A stretch of 64,000 nt of DNA from UBA6115 sp050953005. Lineage in GTDB: Bacteria > Bacillota > Clostridia > Christensenellales > Aristaeellaceae. The stretch's first letter is position 1, and every line of letters begins with the position of its first letter. Location: assembly GCA_050953005.1 (NCBI GenBank), contig JBMNLV010000012.1:121703-185702 (forward strand). Direction: 5' to 3'. The translations under genes and the position numbers were made by a program. Shown here one piece after another: positions 42,870 to 50,265 of this stretch. Under the pieces are notes generated by a model that saw nothing but the letters and a program-made list of their open reading frames with translations, ran no database searches and was not told the origin of the DNA.

Positions 42870-42934
42870 CGGCATGACCTCCCGGATTTACTGTCGCCAT
42901 GCTATGCCCAAAGGCCCGCAAAGTCAAGGTTTGC

Positions 42935-42962
42935 TTGACGCTTTGGGCAAGTGTGATATACT
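42935..42962 (+). promoter_or_regulatory. Predicted promoter of the FNT gene
   Basis: TTGACG (42935-42940) and TATACT (42957-42962) are 16 bases apart. It would give a leader of about 30 bases. Confidence 0.65.
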
Positions 42963-42998
42963 GCAGAACAGAAAAAAATCAAATGCGGAGGAACGCAC

Positions 42999-43604
42999 AT
43001 GCATTTTTTCTATAGCGCGGTGATGGCCGGGGTCATGACCGGCCTGGGCGGCGCGGCCTTTCTGGGCGCAGAGCACCGCGAGGTAGGCGCGCTGCTGTTC
43101 TCCATCGGGATGTTCGCGGCGCTGGCCCTGGGGCTGCCGCTGTACATCGGCCGCTGTGCCGGCGCCATCTGCCACAGACCACGGCAGATTCGCCCGCTGC
43201 CTGTCATCCTGCTGGGCAACCTCTTGGGCGCGGTCCTGTGCGGGCTGGTCTATGGCCTGGCAGTGCCCTCCGCGGCGCCGGCGCTGCAGGCAGCCCGGCT
43301 GGAGCAGCCCTTTTTCTCCACGCTGGCGCGCGGCGCCTTTTGCGGCATGATCATCTATACCGGCTCCTACTCCTGGAAGACCCTGACATACGCCAAGCCC
43401 GCGGGCCCCTTGCTGGCGGTCACCGCCTTTATCGTGTCCGGCTTTGAGAACAGTGTCGCCGATGCCTTTTACTTTAGCGCTGCCTTCAGCCAGACCGGGG
43501 TGTTTGAACCCGGCGTGCTGCCGTTTATGCTGGCCGCCGTCCTGGGCAATACCCTGGGTCCTGTGCTGCTGTGCCTGGCCATTCCGTCCGGGGAAACGCC
43601 CTGA
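42999..43604 (+). CDS. Formate/nitrite transporter family channel, short form
   Basis: A 201-residue membrane protein of the FNT family, which conducts small anions such as formate, nitrite or hydrosulfide. About six helices are predicted; FNT proteins are usually 250-280 residues. The filter segment reads SGFENSVADAFYF, so the central histidine usual in SGFEH is an asparagine here. GGAGG precedes the ATG. Ligand and gating cannot be judged from sequence. Confidence 0.78.
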   Translation: MHFFYSAVMAGVMTGLGGAAFLGAEHREVGALLFSIGMFAALALGLPLYIGRCAGAICHRPRQIRPLPVILLGNLLGAVLCGLVYGLAVPSAAPALQAARLEQPFFSTLARGAFCGMIIYTGSYSWKTLTYAKPAGPLLAVTAFIVSGFENSVADAFYFSAAFSQTGVFEPGVLPFMLAAVLGNTLGPVLLCLAIPSGETP

Positions 43605-43720
43605 CACAATCATTTTCATGCCCGGGGCTTTGTCCTTTCGCCGGGCCGTTGCGCCCGGATTTTTATACATTCCGGGATGTATTATGTCCCAGGGGTTTTG
43701 GGCTGTATAATGATGCATGC

Positions 43721-43749
43721 TTGAAGTTGACGCGCCCGTTACGTATAAT
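43721..43749 (+). promoter_or_regulatory. Predicted promoter of the FMN/FAD reductase
   Basis: TTGAAG (43721-43726) and TATAAT (43744-43749) are 17 bases apart. A second GTATAATGAT occurs 39 bases upstream (around 43705) without a matching -35. Confidence 0.75.
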
Positions 43750-43810
43750 GATATCAATGGCGCCGGAACAAACTGTGCCGGCGCCGGATTTCATACAGGA
43801 GGATCGTTCA

Positions 43811-45586
43811 ATGAAGAAAAGACTATGTGTCATTCTTAGCCTTGCGCTGGTATTTTCGCTGATGCTCGCAGGCATCCAGGCGGAAACCTACACAGGCACG
43901 GGCAACAGCAAGATCGGCGGGGAGGCTTCATTGGAAGTTGAAGTGGCCCTGGGCGAGGGCGGCGTGATCGAAAGCGTGGTTGTCAAGAGCAATAAGGAGA
44001 CGCCGGGCATTTCAGACTCTGCCATCGCGGACATCCCTGCCGCGATCGTGGAGTACCAGTCCCTGCTGGTGGACACCATCGCCGGCGTGACCTATACAAG
44101 CGATGCCATCCTGATGGCTGTGCGGGACGCCTTGGCCAAGGCCGGCGTTGACATCGCCAAATACGAGGTCAAAATCGACAAAACTGTCGAGAAGGCGCCC
44201 GATGAGGTAAAAACCGCCGACGTAGTCGTCATCGGCGCGGGCGGCGCGGGCATGACCGCCGCCGTGCAGGCGCACATGAACGGCGCCACCGTGCTGATCC
44301 TTGAAAAAATGCCCAAGGTGGGCGGCAACACCATCCTCTCCGGCGGCGCGCTCAACGCAGTGGATGACCGCAGCGAGACTGCCATCAAACAGAATGACTC
44401 TGTGGAATGGCACTACCAGCAGACCCTGGCCGGCGGCGATTATCAGGGCATCCCCTCCCTGGTGCACATCCTGACCAGCCGCGCCTGGGAAGCCGTGGAA
44501 TGGGTCAAGGCCCTGGGCATGGGCTTTGTCGAGGATGGCATCTTCACTGTTACCGGCGGCATGTGGCCGCGCGCGCACAAGCCGTCCGATCCCGTCGGCA
44601 CCGGCTTCTTCAAAACCTACATGGCCTATATCGAGAGCCATGAGGGCATTGAGCTGATGCTCAACACCGAGGCGACTGAACTGATCGTCGATGAGTTCGG
44701 CGCTGTCACCGGCGTTATCGCAACCGGTGAGACCGGCAACACCATCACAGCGCAGGCCAACAAGGGCGTCGTCATGGCAACCGGCGGTTTCGCGCGCAAC
44801 GTGCAAATGCGGCAGACCTACAATACCCAGTGGGCTGATCTGGGCGAATCCATCCCATCCACCAACCACCCCGGCGCTACGGGCGACGGCATCAAGATGC
44901 TGATGAAGGTGGGCGCGGACCTCATCCAGATGGGCAACATCCAGCTGCTGCCGATCGGCGACCCGCAAACAGGCAGCCTGTCCGGCAACATTGAGTTTGG
45001 CGTGGACAGCCGTGTCTTTGTCAACAAGGAAGGCAAACGCTTCGTCAACGAGGGCGGCCGCCGCGACGAGATGACCCGCGCGCTGTTTGAGCAGACCGAC
45101 AACTATATGTGGATGATCATGGACTCTGACAAATATCCCACCGGCGAGGAGCTCAACAACTTCAACGAGAGCATCAACTCCCTGGTTGCCGAAGGCCGCG
45201 CCTTCAGGGGCGAGACCCTGGAAGAGCTTGCCGGCATCATCGGCGTTGACTACGAAAACCTCAAGGCTGCGCTGGATGATTACAACAAGCACTGCGAAAC
45301 CCTTGAGAAGGACGCCTTCGGGCGCACCATCTACGGCACGCCGATTGACACCCCGCCCTTCTACGCGGCCGGGCGCGTGCCCACCGTGCACCACACCATG
45401 GGCGGCGTGCATATCAATGAATATGCCCAGGTGCTCAACGAAATGGGCGGCGTCATCAAGGGGCTGTACGCAGCGGGCGAGATCACCGGCGGCATCCACG
45501 GCGCCAACCGCCTGGGCGGCAACGCGCTGACCGACCTGCTGGTCTTCGGCCGCATCGCCGGCGAAAGCGCGGCCATGGGCAGATAG
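43811..45586 (+). CDS. Exported FMN-binding, FAD-dependent reductase (fumarate/urocanate reductase-like)
   Basis: A 591-residue flavoprotein. Order: Sec signal peptide ending GIQA, an FMN-binding domain (about residues 25-110) with AGVTYTSDAI, where the threonine is the likely covalent FMN site set by ApbE, then an FAD domain starting VVVIGAGGAGMTAAVQAH. The C-terminal part has GGVHINEYAQVLNE and GEITGGIHGANRLGGNAL, as in fumarate reductase-type enzymes. The substrate, probably an unsaturated organic acid acting as electron acceptor outside the membrane, cannot be named. GGAGGATCG precedes the ATG. Confidence 0.9.
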   Translation: MKKRLCVILSLALVFSLMLAGIQAETYTGTGNSKIGGEASLEVEVALGEGGVIESVVVKSNKETPGISDSAIADIPAAIVEYQSLLVDTIAGVTYTSDAILMAVRDALAKAGVDIAKYEVKIDKTVEKAPDEVKTADVVVIGAGGAGMTAAVQAHMNGATVLILEKMPKVGGNTILSGGALNAVDDRSETAIKQNDSVEWHYQQTLAGGDYQGIPSLVHILTSRAWEAVEWVKALGMGFVEDGIFTVTGGMWPRAHKPSDPVGTGFFKTYMAYIESHEGIELMLNTEATELIVDEFGAVTGVIATGETGNTITAQANKGVVMATGGFARNVQMRQTYNTQWADLGESIPSTNHPGATGDGIKMLMKVGADLIQMGNIQLLPIGDPQTGSLSGNIEFGVDSRVFVNKEGKRFVNEGGRRDEMTRALFEQTDNYMWMIMDSDKYPTGEELNNFNESINSLVAEGRAFRGETLEELAGIIGVDYENLKAALDDYNKHCETLEKDAFGRTIYGTPIDTPPFYAAGRVPTVHHTMGGVHINEYAQVLNEMGGVIKGLYAAGEITGGIHGANRLGGNALTDLLVFGRIAGESAAMGR

Positions 45587-45641
45587 CCAGCTGCTTCGGA
45601 AAAACCACAACAGCAAAGGGGCTGTAACAAAAGCCCATAGA

Positions 45642-45677
45642 AAAAATCGTCACGGGAGTAAGACCGTGGCGATTTTT
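45642..45677 (+). terminator. Terminator after the FMN/FAD reductase
   Basis: AAAAATCGTCACGG and CCGTGGCGATTTTT form a stem (one G-U pair) followed by a T/A-rich tail. Confidence 0.8.
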
Positions 45678-45690
45678 ATATATAATACTG

Positions 45691-45737
45691 ATACTGATGC
45701 AAAGCTTGTTTGCATCCAAAGCGGCGAGGGGTTTTAG
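45691..45737. repeat. Solo left end of the 160-bp repeat
   Basis: These 47 bases resemble the first part of the element: ATACTGATG, AAAGCTT, TTGCATCCAAAGCGGCGAGG and a TTTTA end, with a few changes. In this copy GATGCAAA-gcttg-TTTGCATC makes a perfect local hairpin. The remaining 110 bases of the element are absent. Confidence 0.7.
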
Positions 45738-45817
45738 ATGGCTGCTTCCGCGCCGTCCGCCTCCAGCATGCCCTCAAACTGCCGAGCAAAGCGCAGCCTT
45801 GCCCTGGTTTCACTCAT
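45734..45817 (-). CDS. Possible 27-residue small protein after nrdG
   Basis: An ATG frame on the minus strand encodes about 27 residues starting MSETRARLRFARQFEG. GGGAAAAG lies upstream. It ends at the solo repeat end. No family is known; it could be the tail of a decayed gene. Confidence 0.25.
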   Translation of the reverse strand: MSETRARLRFARQFEGMLEADGAEAAI

Positions 45818-45850
45818 ATCATTCTTTTCCCGCTTGCTTGCCCGTGAATC

Positions 45851-46357
45851 CTACCAGGCCGGGCGCTCCCACAGGCGCAGGGCGCCTGCCTCCCGGGTGG
45901 CGTTCAAATCGATCAGCCGCTGGTTGGCGCTGCCCTTGAAATCCAGGTCCAGCGAGCGCTGAGCCAGCACAAAGGGGCCGTCCACCAGCACATCGCACAA
46001 GCCCAGCAGCCCATCAATGTCCGCGTCCCCTTTCCGCTGCAGGGCTTCCAGTGTATAGCCGCTATAGGCCCACACGTTCAGCCCGCGTTCCCTGGCCGCC
46101 CGGGCCAGCACCAGGCAGGCGGCCGCCTGCTCAAAGGGCTCGCCGCCTGACAGGGTCAGCCCGTCCAGCAGCGGGTTGGCATCCATCAGGCGGATGACCT
46201 CCTCCGTGTCCCGCACGGCGCCGCCCAGCGGATCGTGGGTCTCCGGATTATGGCAGCCGGGGCAGCGGTGGCTGCAGCCCTGCACAAACACCGCCAGGCG
46301 CAGGCCCGGTCCGTCTACAATGCTGTCGTTCATGATGCCGTTGATGCGGATGTCCAT
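45851..46357 (-). CDS. nrdG: Anaerobic ribonucleotide reductase activating protein
   Basis: A radical-SAM enzyme that makes the glycyl radical on NrdD. The 168-residue product has the CxxxCxxC cluster site CSHRCPGCHNPET (about residues 28-40) and GLTLSGGEPFEQ. Start at 46357 follows GGAGGTATTC. It is downstream of nrdD, but a 124-residue AT-rich gene and a palindromic repeat lie between. Confidence 0.95.
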   Translation of the reverse strand: MDIRINGIMNDSIVDGPGLRLAVFVQGCSHRCPGCHNPETHDPLGGAVRDTEEVIRLMDANPLLDGLTLSGGEPFEQAAACLVLARAARERGLNVWAYSGYTLEALQRKGDADIDGLLGLCDVLVDGPFVLAQRSLDLDFKGSANQRLIDLNATREAGALRLWERPAW

Positions 46358-46381
46358 GAATACCTCCGGAGGGTTGAGGAA

Positions 46382-46431
46382 CGCCGGGGGCATTCTTGAA
46401 AGAATGCCCCCGGACCCCCTAAGAACTTTAA
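46382..46431. repeat. 50-bp intergenic palindromic repeat, copy B
   Basis: Reverse orientation of the repeat at 16739-16788, 48 of 50 bases equal; only the loop differs. The hairpin core CCGGGGGCATTCTT lies 25 bases before nrdG, next to the AT-rich orphan gene. Confidence 0.75.
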
Positions 46432-46476
46432 CATTTAATCAGATATCTTAAAGGCGAGCATTGCTTTGTTTGTACC

Positions 46477-46851
46477 TTACGCCCTCAGTCCTAGTTTTTT
46501 CTTAATTCTATGTATCTGCTGTATAAATGAATCTTCTTTCCTGACATCATCCATTTTCCCTTCAGGGGTTCCTGCCCAACGATAAATTTGCTCAATACTC
46601 CCATATCCTCTTTTGAAAAGCCTTGCGTATTTTAGACAATTTGTTTTTGAAGATGCTTCAGATAGAATTATCTCAAGAGCCTCGTCATCCCAAGGTTTTC
46701 CTTTGTTTTCCAGATTGTTACTTGATTCAAATTGAATCTGAAAATCAATAATGATGTTCTTGACGTATTCTAATTTTAGGAACTCATCATCAAAACCTTC
46801 CAAAGAAGAAATCAACTCTTTCAGAGAACTTTTAAACTCGCTTTTTTTCAT
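46477..46851 (-). CDS. AT-rich hypothetical protein between nrdD and nrdG
   Basis: A 124-residue protein of unknown function. The N-terminal half is acidic and helical; the second half has GKPWDDEALEIILSEA and YARLFKRGYGSIEQIYRW, a pattern reminiscent of a SANT/Myb-like or HTH DNA-binding segment, but no family is named with certainty. Base composition is clearly more AT-rich than all neighbours, and the gene separates two genes that normally adjoin, so recent arrival is likely. The ATG is six bases after nrdD. Confidence 0.6.
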   Translation of the reverse strand: MKKSEFKSSLKELISSLEGFDDEFLKLEYVKNIIIDFQIQFESSNNLENKGKPWDDEALEIILSEASSKTNCLKYARLFKRGYGSIEQIYRWAGTPEGKMDDVRKEDSFIQQIHRIKKKLGLRA

Positions 46852-46857
46852 AATTGC

Positions 46858-49185
46858 TTACTGCGCCTCCACCCCGTGCTTGACGCGCTCCTTCTCCTCG
46901 CTCTGCTTGGCGTTGTTGAAGCGGTCGGTAGTGCCCACCAGGTAGCCGGTGATGCGGCGGATGCGCTCGAACTTGTGCTCCTCCTCATTGCGTCCGCACT
47001 GGGGGCAGCTGTCGCCGATGATGCCGTTGTAGCCGCAGACCGGGTCGCGGTCGACGGGGTGGTTGATGGAGCCGTAGCCCACGCCGGTGTCGTGCATGTG
47101 GCGCACGATTTTTTCAAAGGCGTCCAAATTTTTGAGCGGGTCGCCGTCCATCTCGACATAGGTGATATGCCCGGCATTGGTCAGCGCGTGGTAAGGGGCC
47201 TCGAGCGAAATCTTCTTGAAAGCGTTGATCGGGTAGTACACCGGGATATGGAAGGAGTTGGTATAATAGTCGCGGTCGGTGATGCCGGGCAAAACGCCGA
47301 ACTTTTGGCGGTCCAGCCGCACAAAGCGCCCGGAGAGCCCCTCGGCCGGGGTCGCGATCAGGGTGTAGTTGAGCTTGTGCTGTTGGGCCTTCTCATCCAG
47401 GAAGCGGCGCATAAAGCCGACGATCTCCAGCCCCAGGTTCTGGCTTTCCTCGCTCTCGCCGTGGTGCTTGCCGCGCAGCGCCACCAGGGTCTCGGCCAGG
47501 CCGATAAAGCCCATGGTGAGGGTGCCATGCTTGAGGACCTCGCGCACCTCCTCATCCCACTTGAGGTTCTCGCTGCCCCTCCAGACATGCTGGCCCATCA
47601 GGAAGGGGAAATTGTAAACCTTTTTGCGCGCGATGATTTCAAAGCGCTCATTGAGCTGATCAAAGGCCAGTTCCATCTTGCGCTCCAGCTCCTCAAAAAA
47701 CCAGGGGATGTCGCCCTTGGCCTCAATGGCGATGCGCGGAAGGTTGATGGAAGTGAAGGACAGGTTGCCCCGGCGGGAGGCGACCTCCGCATTTTCATCG
47801 TGGACATTGGCCAGGACGCGGGTGCGGCAGCCCATGTAGGCCACCTCGGTCTCCGGATGCCCGGGCTTGTAGTAGCGCAGGTTGTAGGGAGCGTCCAGGA
47901 AGGAGAAATTGGGGAAAAGGCGTTTGGCCGAGCAGCGGATGGCCAGGCGGAACAGGTCGTAATTGGGGTCTTCAGGGTTGTAGTTGACGCCTTCCTTGAC
48001 ACGGAAAATCTGGATGGGGAAAATCGGCGTCTCGCCGCGGCCCAGCCCGGCTTCGGTAGCCAGGAGCAGCTGCTCCATCACCAGGCGGCCCTCCGGAGAG
48101 GTATCGATGCCGTAGTTGATGCTGCTGAAGGGCACCTGAGCGCCGGCGCGGGAGTTCATGGTGTTGAGGTTGTGCACCAGCGCCTCCATGGCCTGGAAGG
48201 TGGCCTTGACGATCTCCCGGTGGGAAAACTTGCGCACGGACTTGAGCAGCTTCTGCGCCTTTTCGCTGTCCATATACTGCCCCAGGCGGGAGAGCAGGGC
48301 CGCGTCAAAGGCGGGCTTCTCCTCCATCTCGGGCCCAAGGCCTGTTTCCTTCCTGATGTCCCGGAGCATGTCCTCAACCGTCCGGCTGGCGTCCTCCAGG
48401 TCATATTCCGCGTCCAGCAGGCGGATGACATTGTCGCGGAAGCGTTTCACGTAGGTTTTGCGAACGCCCGGCGCCATGCCGTAGTCAAAATTGACGATGC
48501 TCTGCCCGCCGTGCTGGTCATTCTGGTTGGCCTGAATGGCGATGCAGCACAGGGCGGAATAGGAGGCGATGTCCTGGGGCTCACGCAGCACGCCGTGGCC
48601 GGTGGAAAAACCGTCCTTGAACAGCTCCAGCAGGTCGATCTGGCAGCAGGTGGTGGTCAGGGTCAGAAAATCCAGGTCATGGATATGGATGTCGCCATTG
48701 CGGTGGGCCTCGGCATGCTTGGGGTTGAGGACATACATGTCATAAAACTGCTTGGCGCCTTCGGAGCCGAACTTGAGCATGCTGCCCATGGCGCTGTCGC
48801 CGTTGATGTTGGCGTTTTCGCGCTTGATGTCGGAATCGATGGCGTCAGAGAAGGTGATGTCCTCATAGGTCTTCATCAGCCGCGTGTTCATCTCGCGAAC
48901 GCGGCTGCGCTCGGCGCGGTAGAGGATGTAGGCCTTGGCAGTCAGCACAAAGCCCTTCTCAATCAGCACGCGCTCCACCACGTCCTGCACCTGCTCCACC
49001 GTGGGGCTGGTGGGGATGTTTTCGTTGGTTTCCAGCTCATGGGTTACAATCGCAGCCAGCTCGCGCGCGGTCTGCGCGCCTTTTTGGCTGCCGCTGGCAG
49101 CCAGGGCTTTGGCAATGGCCTGTTCGATCTTTTCGGATTCAAAGGGTACGACGCGTCCATCGCGTTTGGTGATGGTAGAAATCAT
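46858..49185 (-). CDS. nrdD: Anaerobic ribonucleoside-triphosphate reductase
   Basis: Reduces ribonucleotides to deoxyribonucleotides without oxygen. The 775-residue product has an N-terminal ATP cone (STITKRDGRVVPFESEKIEQ onwards), the ten-stranded barrel, a C-terminal zinc site (VCGYNG and CPQCGR) and the glycyl-radical segment RRITGYLVGTTDRF. Start at 49185 was chosen since the ATP cone normally begins there; the frame is open upstream. Two NrdR-like boxes precede the promoter. Confidence 0.97.
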   Translation of the reverse strand: MISTITKRDGRVVPFESEKIEQAIAKALAASGSQKGAQTARELAAIVTHELETNENIPTSPTVEQVQDVVERVLIEKGFVLTAKAYILYRAERSRVREMNTRLMKTYEDITFSDAIDSDIKRENANINGDSAMGSMLKFGSEGAKQFYDMYVLNPKHAEAHRNGDIHIHDLDFLTLTTTCCQIDLLELFKDGFSTGHGVLREPQDIASYSALCCIAIQANQNDQHGGQSIVNFDYGMAPGVRKTYVKRFRDNVIRLLDAEYDLEDASRTVEDMLRDIRKETGLGPEMEEKPAFDAALLSRLGQYMDSEKAQKLLKSVRKFSHREIVKATFQAMEALVHNLNTMNSRAGAQVPFSSINYGIDTSPEGRLVMEQLLLATEAGLGRGETPIFPIQIFRVKEGVNYNPEDPNYDLFRLAIRCSAKRLFPNFSFLDAPYNLRYYKPGHPETEVAYMGCRTRVLANVHDENAEVASRRGNLSFTSINLPRIAIEAKGDIPWFFEELERKMELAFDQLNERFEIIARKKVYNFPFLMGQHVWRGSENLKWDEEVREVLKHGTLTMGFIGLAETLVALRGKHHGESEESQNLGLEIVGFMRRFLDEKAQQHKLNYTLIATPAEGLSGRFVRLDRQKFGVLPGITDRDYYTNSFHIPVYYPINAFKKISLEAPYHALTNAGHITYVEMDGDPLKNLDAFEKIVRHMHDTGVGYGSINHPVDRDPVCGYNGIIGDSCPQCGRNEEEHKFERIRRITGYLVGTTDRFNNAKQSEEKERVKHGVEAQ

Positions 49186-49233
49186 GACAAGCCTCCGTGT
49201 GATACTGAGTGTTTCAAATTTTGAAGCACAATG

Positions 49234-49262
49234 ATTATGCCCTGTATACTTCCGGCTGTCAA
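49234..49262 (-). promoter_or_regulatory. Predicted promoter of nrdD
   Basis: On the minus strand TTGACA (49262-49257) and CATAAT (49239-49234) are 17 bases apart. Transcription would start near 49227, close to a palindrome TTCAAATTTTGAA (49213-49225). Confidence 0.75.
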
Positions 49263-49271
49263 GACCTAAAT

Positions 49272-49318
49272 CCACTATTCATCGTATATAATTTTCAACT
49301 TGCCACAATATATTGTGG
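49272..49318. promoter_or_regulatory. Pair of NrdR-like boxes
   Basis: CCACAATATATTGTGG (49303-49318) is a perfect palindrome close to the NrdR box. A second, weaker copy CCACTATTCATCGTAT lies at 49272-49287, 11 of 16 bases equal. The 31-bp offset (three helix turns) is the spacing known for NrdR sites. They sit just upstream of the nrdD promoter, so nrdD is probably repressed by NrdR when dNTPs are plentiful. Confidence 0.8.
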
Positions 49319-49355
49319 TTTGCCGGTTTTCAAACAAGGCAAAGACAAGCCTGCC

Positions 49356-49384
49356 TTGACAATGTATTTGGCCGCCGATATACT
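49356..49384 (+). promoter_or_regulatory. Predicted promoter of the small membrane protein and rubrerythrin
   Basis: TTGACA (49356-49361) and TATACT (49379-49384) are 17 bases apart. It diverges from the nrdD promoter. Confidence 0.8.
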
Positions 49385-49435
49385 GAATTTGTATCTGGGC
49401 TGCCAGGTGCGTTCATTAGCTAAAAGGAGAAGAAT

Positions 49436-49552
49436 GTGACCACACGCGCAAAGAAAAAGAACAGAAACAAGCTCCTGATCAGGGTGCTGAGCATATTCCT
49501 GGCTCTGCTGATGGTCGCCGGTTCGCTGGCTGCGCTGGTGGAGCTGTTCTGA
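49436..49552 (+). CDS. 38-residue single-helix membrane peptide
   Basis: A GTG-started frame with AAAAGGAGAAG just upstream encodes a basic N-terminus (TTRAKKKNRNKLLIR) and one membrane helix (LSIFLALLMVAGSLAALV). It is preceded by a good promoter. The ATG two bases earlier reads directly into a stop, so GTG is the start. Function unknown; it may be cotranscribed with rubrerythrin 60 bases downstream. Confidence 0.6.
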   Translation: MTTRAKKKNRNKLLIRVLSIFLALLMVAGSLAALVELF

Positions 49553-49612
49553 TCAGGTTGAATCGCCGCAAGGCGTTCGATACAGATAAGAAACATCAAG
49601 GGAGGATTTACC

Positions 49613-50164
49613 ATGGATCTGAAGGGTTCAAAAACCGAACAAAACCTCTGGGCCGCATTCGCGGGCGAAAGCCAGGCGCGCAACAAGTATGATTATTACG
49701 CCTCCGCCGCCAAGAAGGAAGGCTATGAGCAAATCGCCGCCATCTTCCAGGAAACGGCGCTCAATGAAAAAGAGCACGCCAAAATGTGGCTGAAGGCCCT
49801 GGGCGGCTATGAAAAGGGCGACAAGCCCGGCGACACCCTCAAAAACCTGGTCGACGCGGCCGCCGGCGAGAACTACGAGTGGACCGAGATGTACAAGGGC
49901 TTCGCCAAGACCGCGCGTGAGGAAGGTTTCAACGAGATCGCCCTGGACTTCGAAAATGTCGCCAAGGTGGAGTATGAGCATGAAAAGCGCTACCTGACCC
50001 TGGCCAAGCGCCTGGAAGACAACAAGGAGTGGGAGCTGGAGTCCGATACCCTGTGGCGCTGCCGCAACTGCGGTTTCGTCTATGAGGGCCGCAAGGCGCC
50101 CAAGCTGTGCCCGGCCTGCAAGCATCCGCAAAGCTATTTCGAGCGCGCCGCGTCCAACTATTGA
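49613..50164 (+). CDS. rbr: Rubrerythrin
   Basis: Peroxide-reducing diiron protein of anaerobes. The 183-residue product has the four-helix diiron part with EXXH-type ligands (FAGESQARNKYDYYA, NEKEHAKMW, AREEGFNEIA, KVEYEHEKRY) and a C-terminal rubredoxin domain with CRNCGFVYEG and CPACKHPQSYF. GGGAGG precedes the ATG. A terminator follows. Confidence 0.96.
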   Translation: MDLKGSKTEQNLWAAFAGESQARNKYDYYASAAKKEGYEQIAAIFQETALNEKEHAKMWLKALGGYEKGDKPGDTLKNLVDAAAGENYEWTEMYKGFAKTAREEGFNEIALDFENVAKVEYEHEKRYLTLAKRLEDNKEWELESDTLWRCRNCGFVYEGRKAPKLCPACKHPQSYFERAASNY

Positions 50165-50191
50165 TCTGTCTCCGCGCAACAGCGCGCGTAA

Positions 50192-50216
50192 CCCCGGAGC
50201 CGTCAGGGTTCCGGGG
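50192..50216 (+). terminator. Terminator after rubrerythrin
   Basis: CCCCGGAGCC and GGTTCCGGGG pair with one mismatch; CTTTGTTTG follows. Confidence 0.8.
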
Positions 50217-50265
50217 CTTTGTTTGCTGAATTTCGTTCAGTATGAATTAACGCCAAGGCGGGACT

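Noticed and set aside
44012..45616. 534-residue open frame opposite the FMN/FAD reductase
   Set aside because: Antisense shadow with composition typical of reversed codons.
46876..49224. 782-residue open frame on the plus strand opposite nrdD
   Set aside because: It is the antisense shadow of a GC-rich gene with strong codon bias; no family match and no ribosome site.
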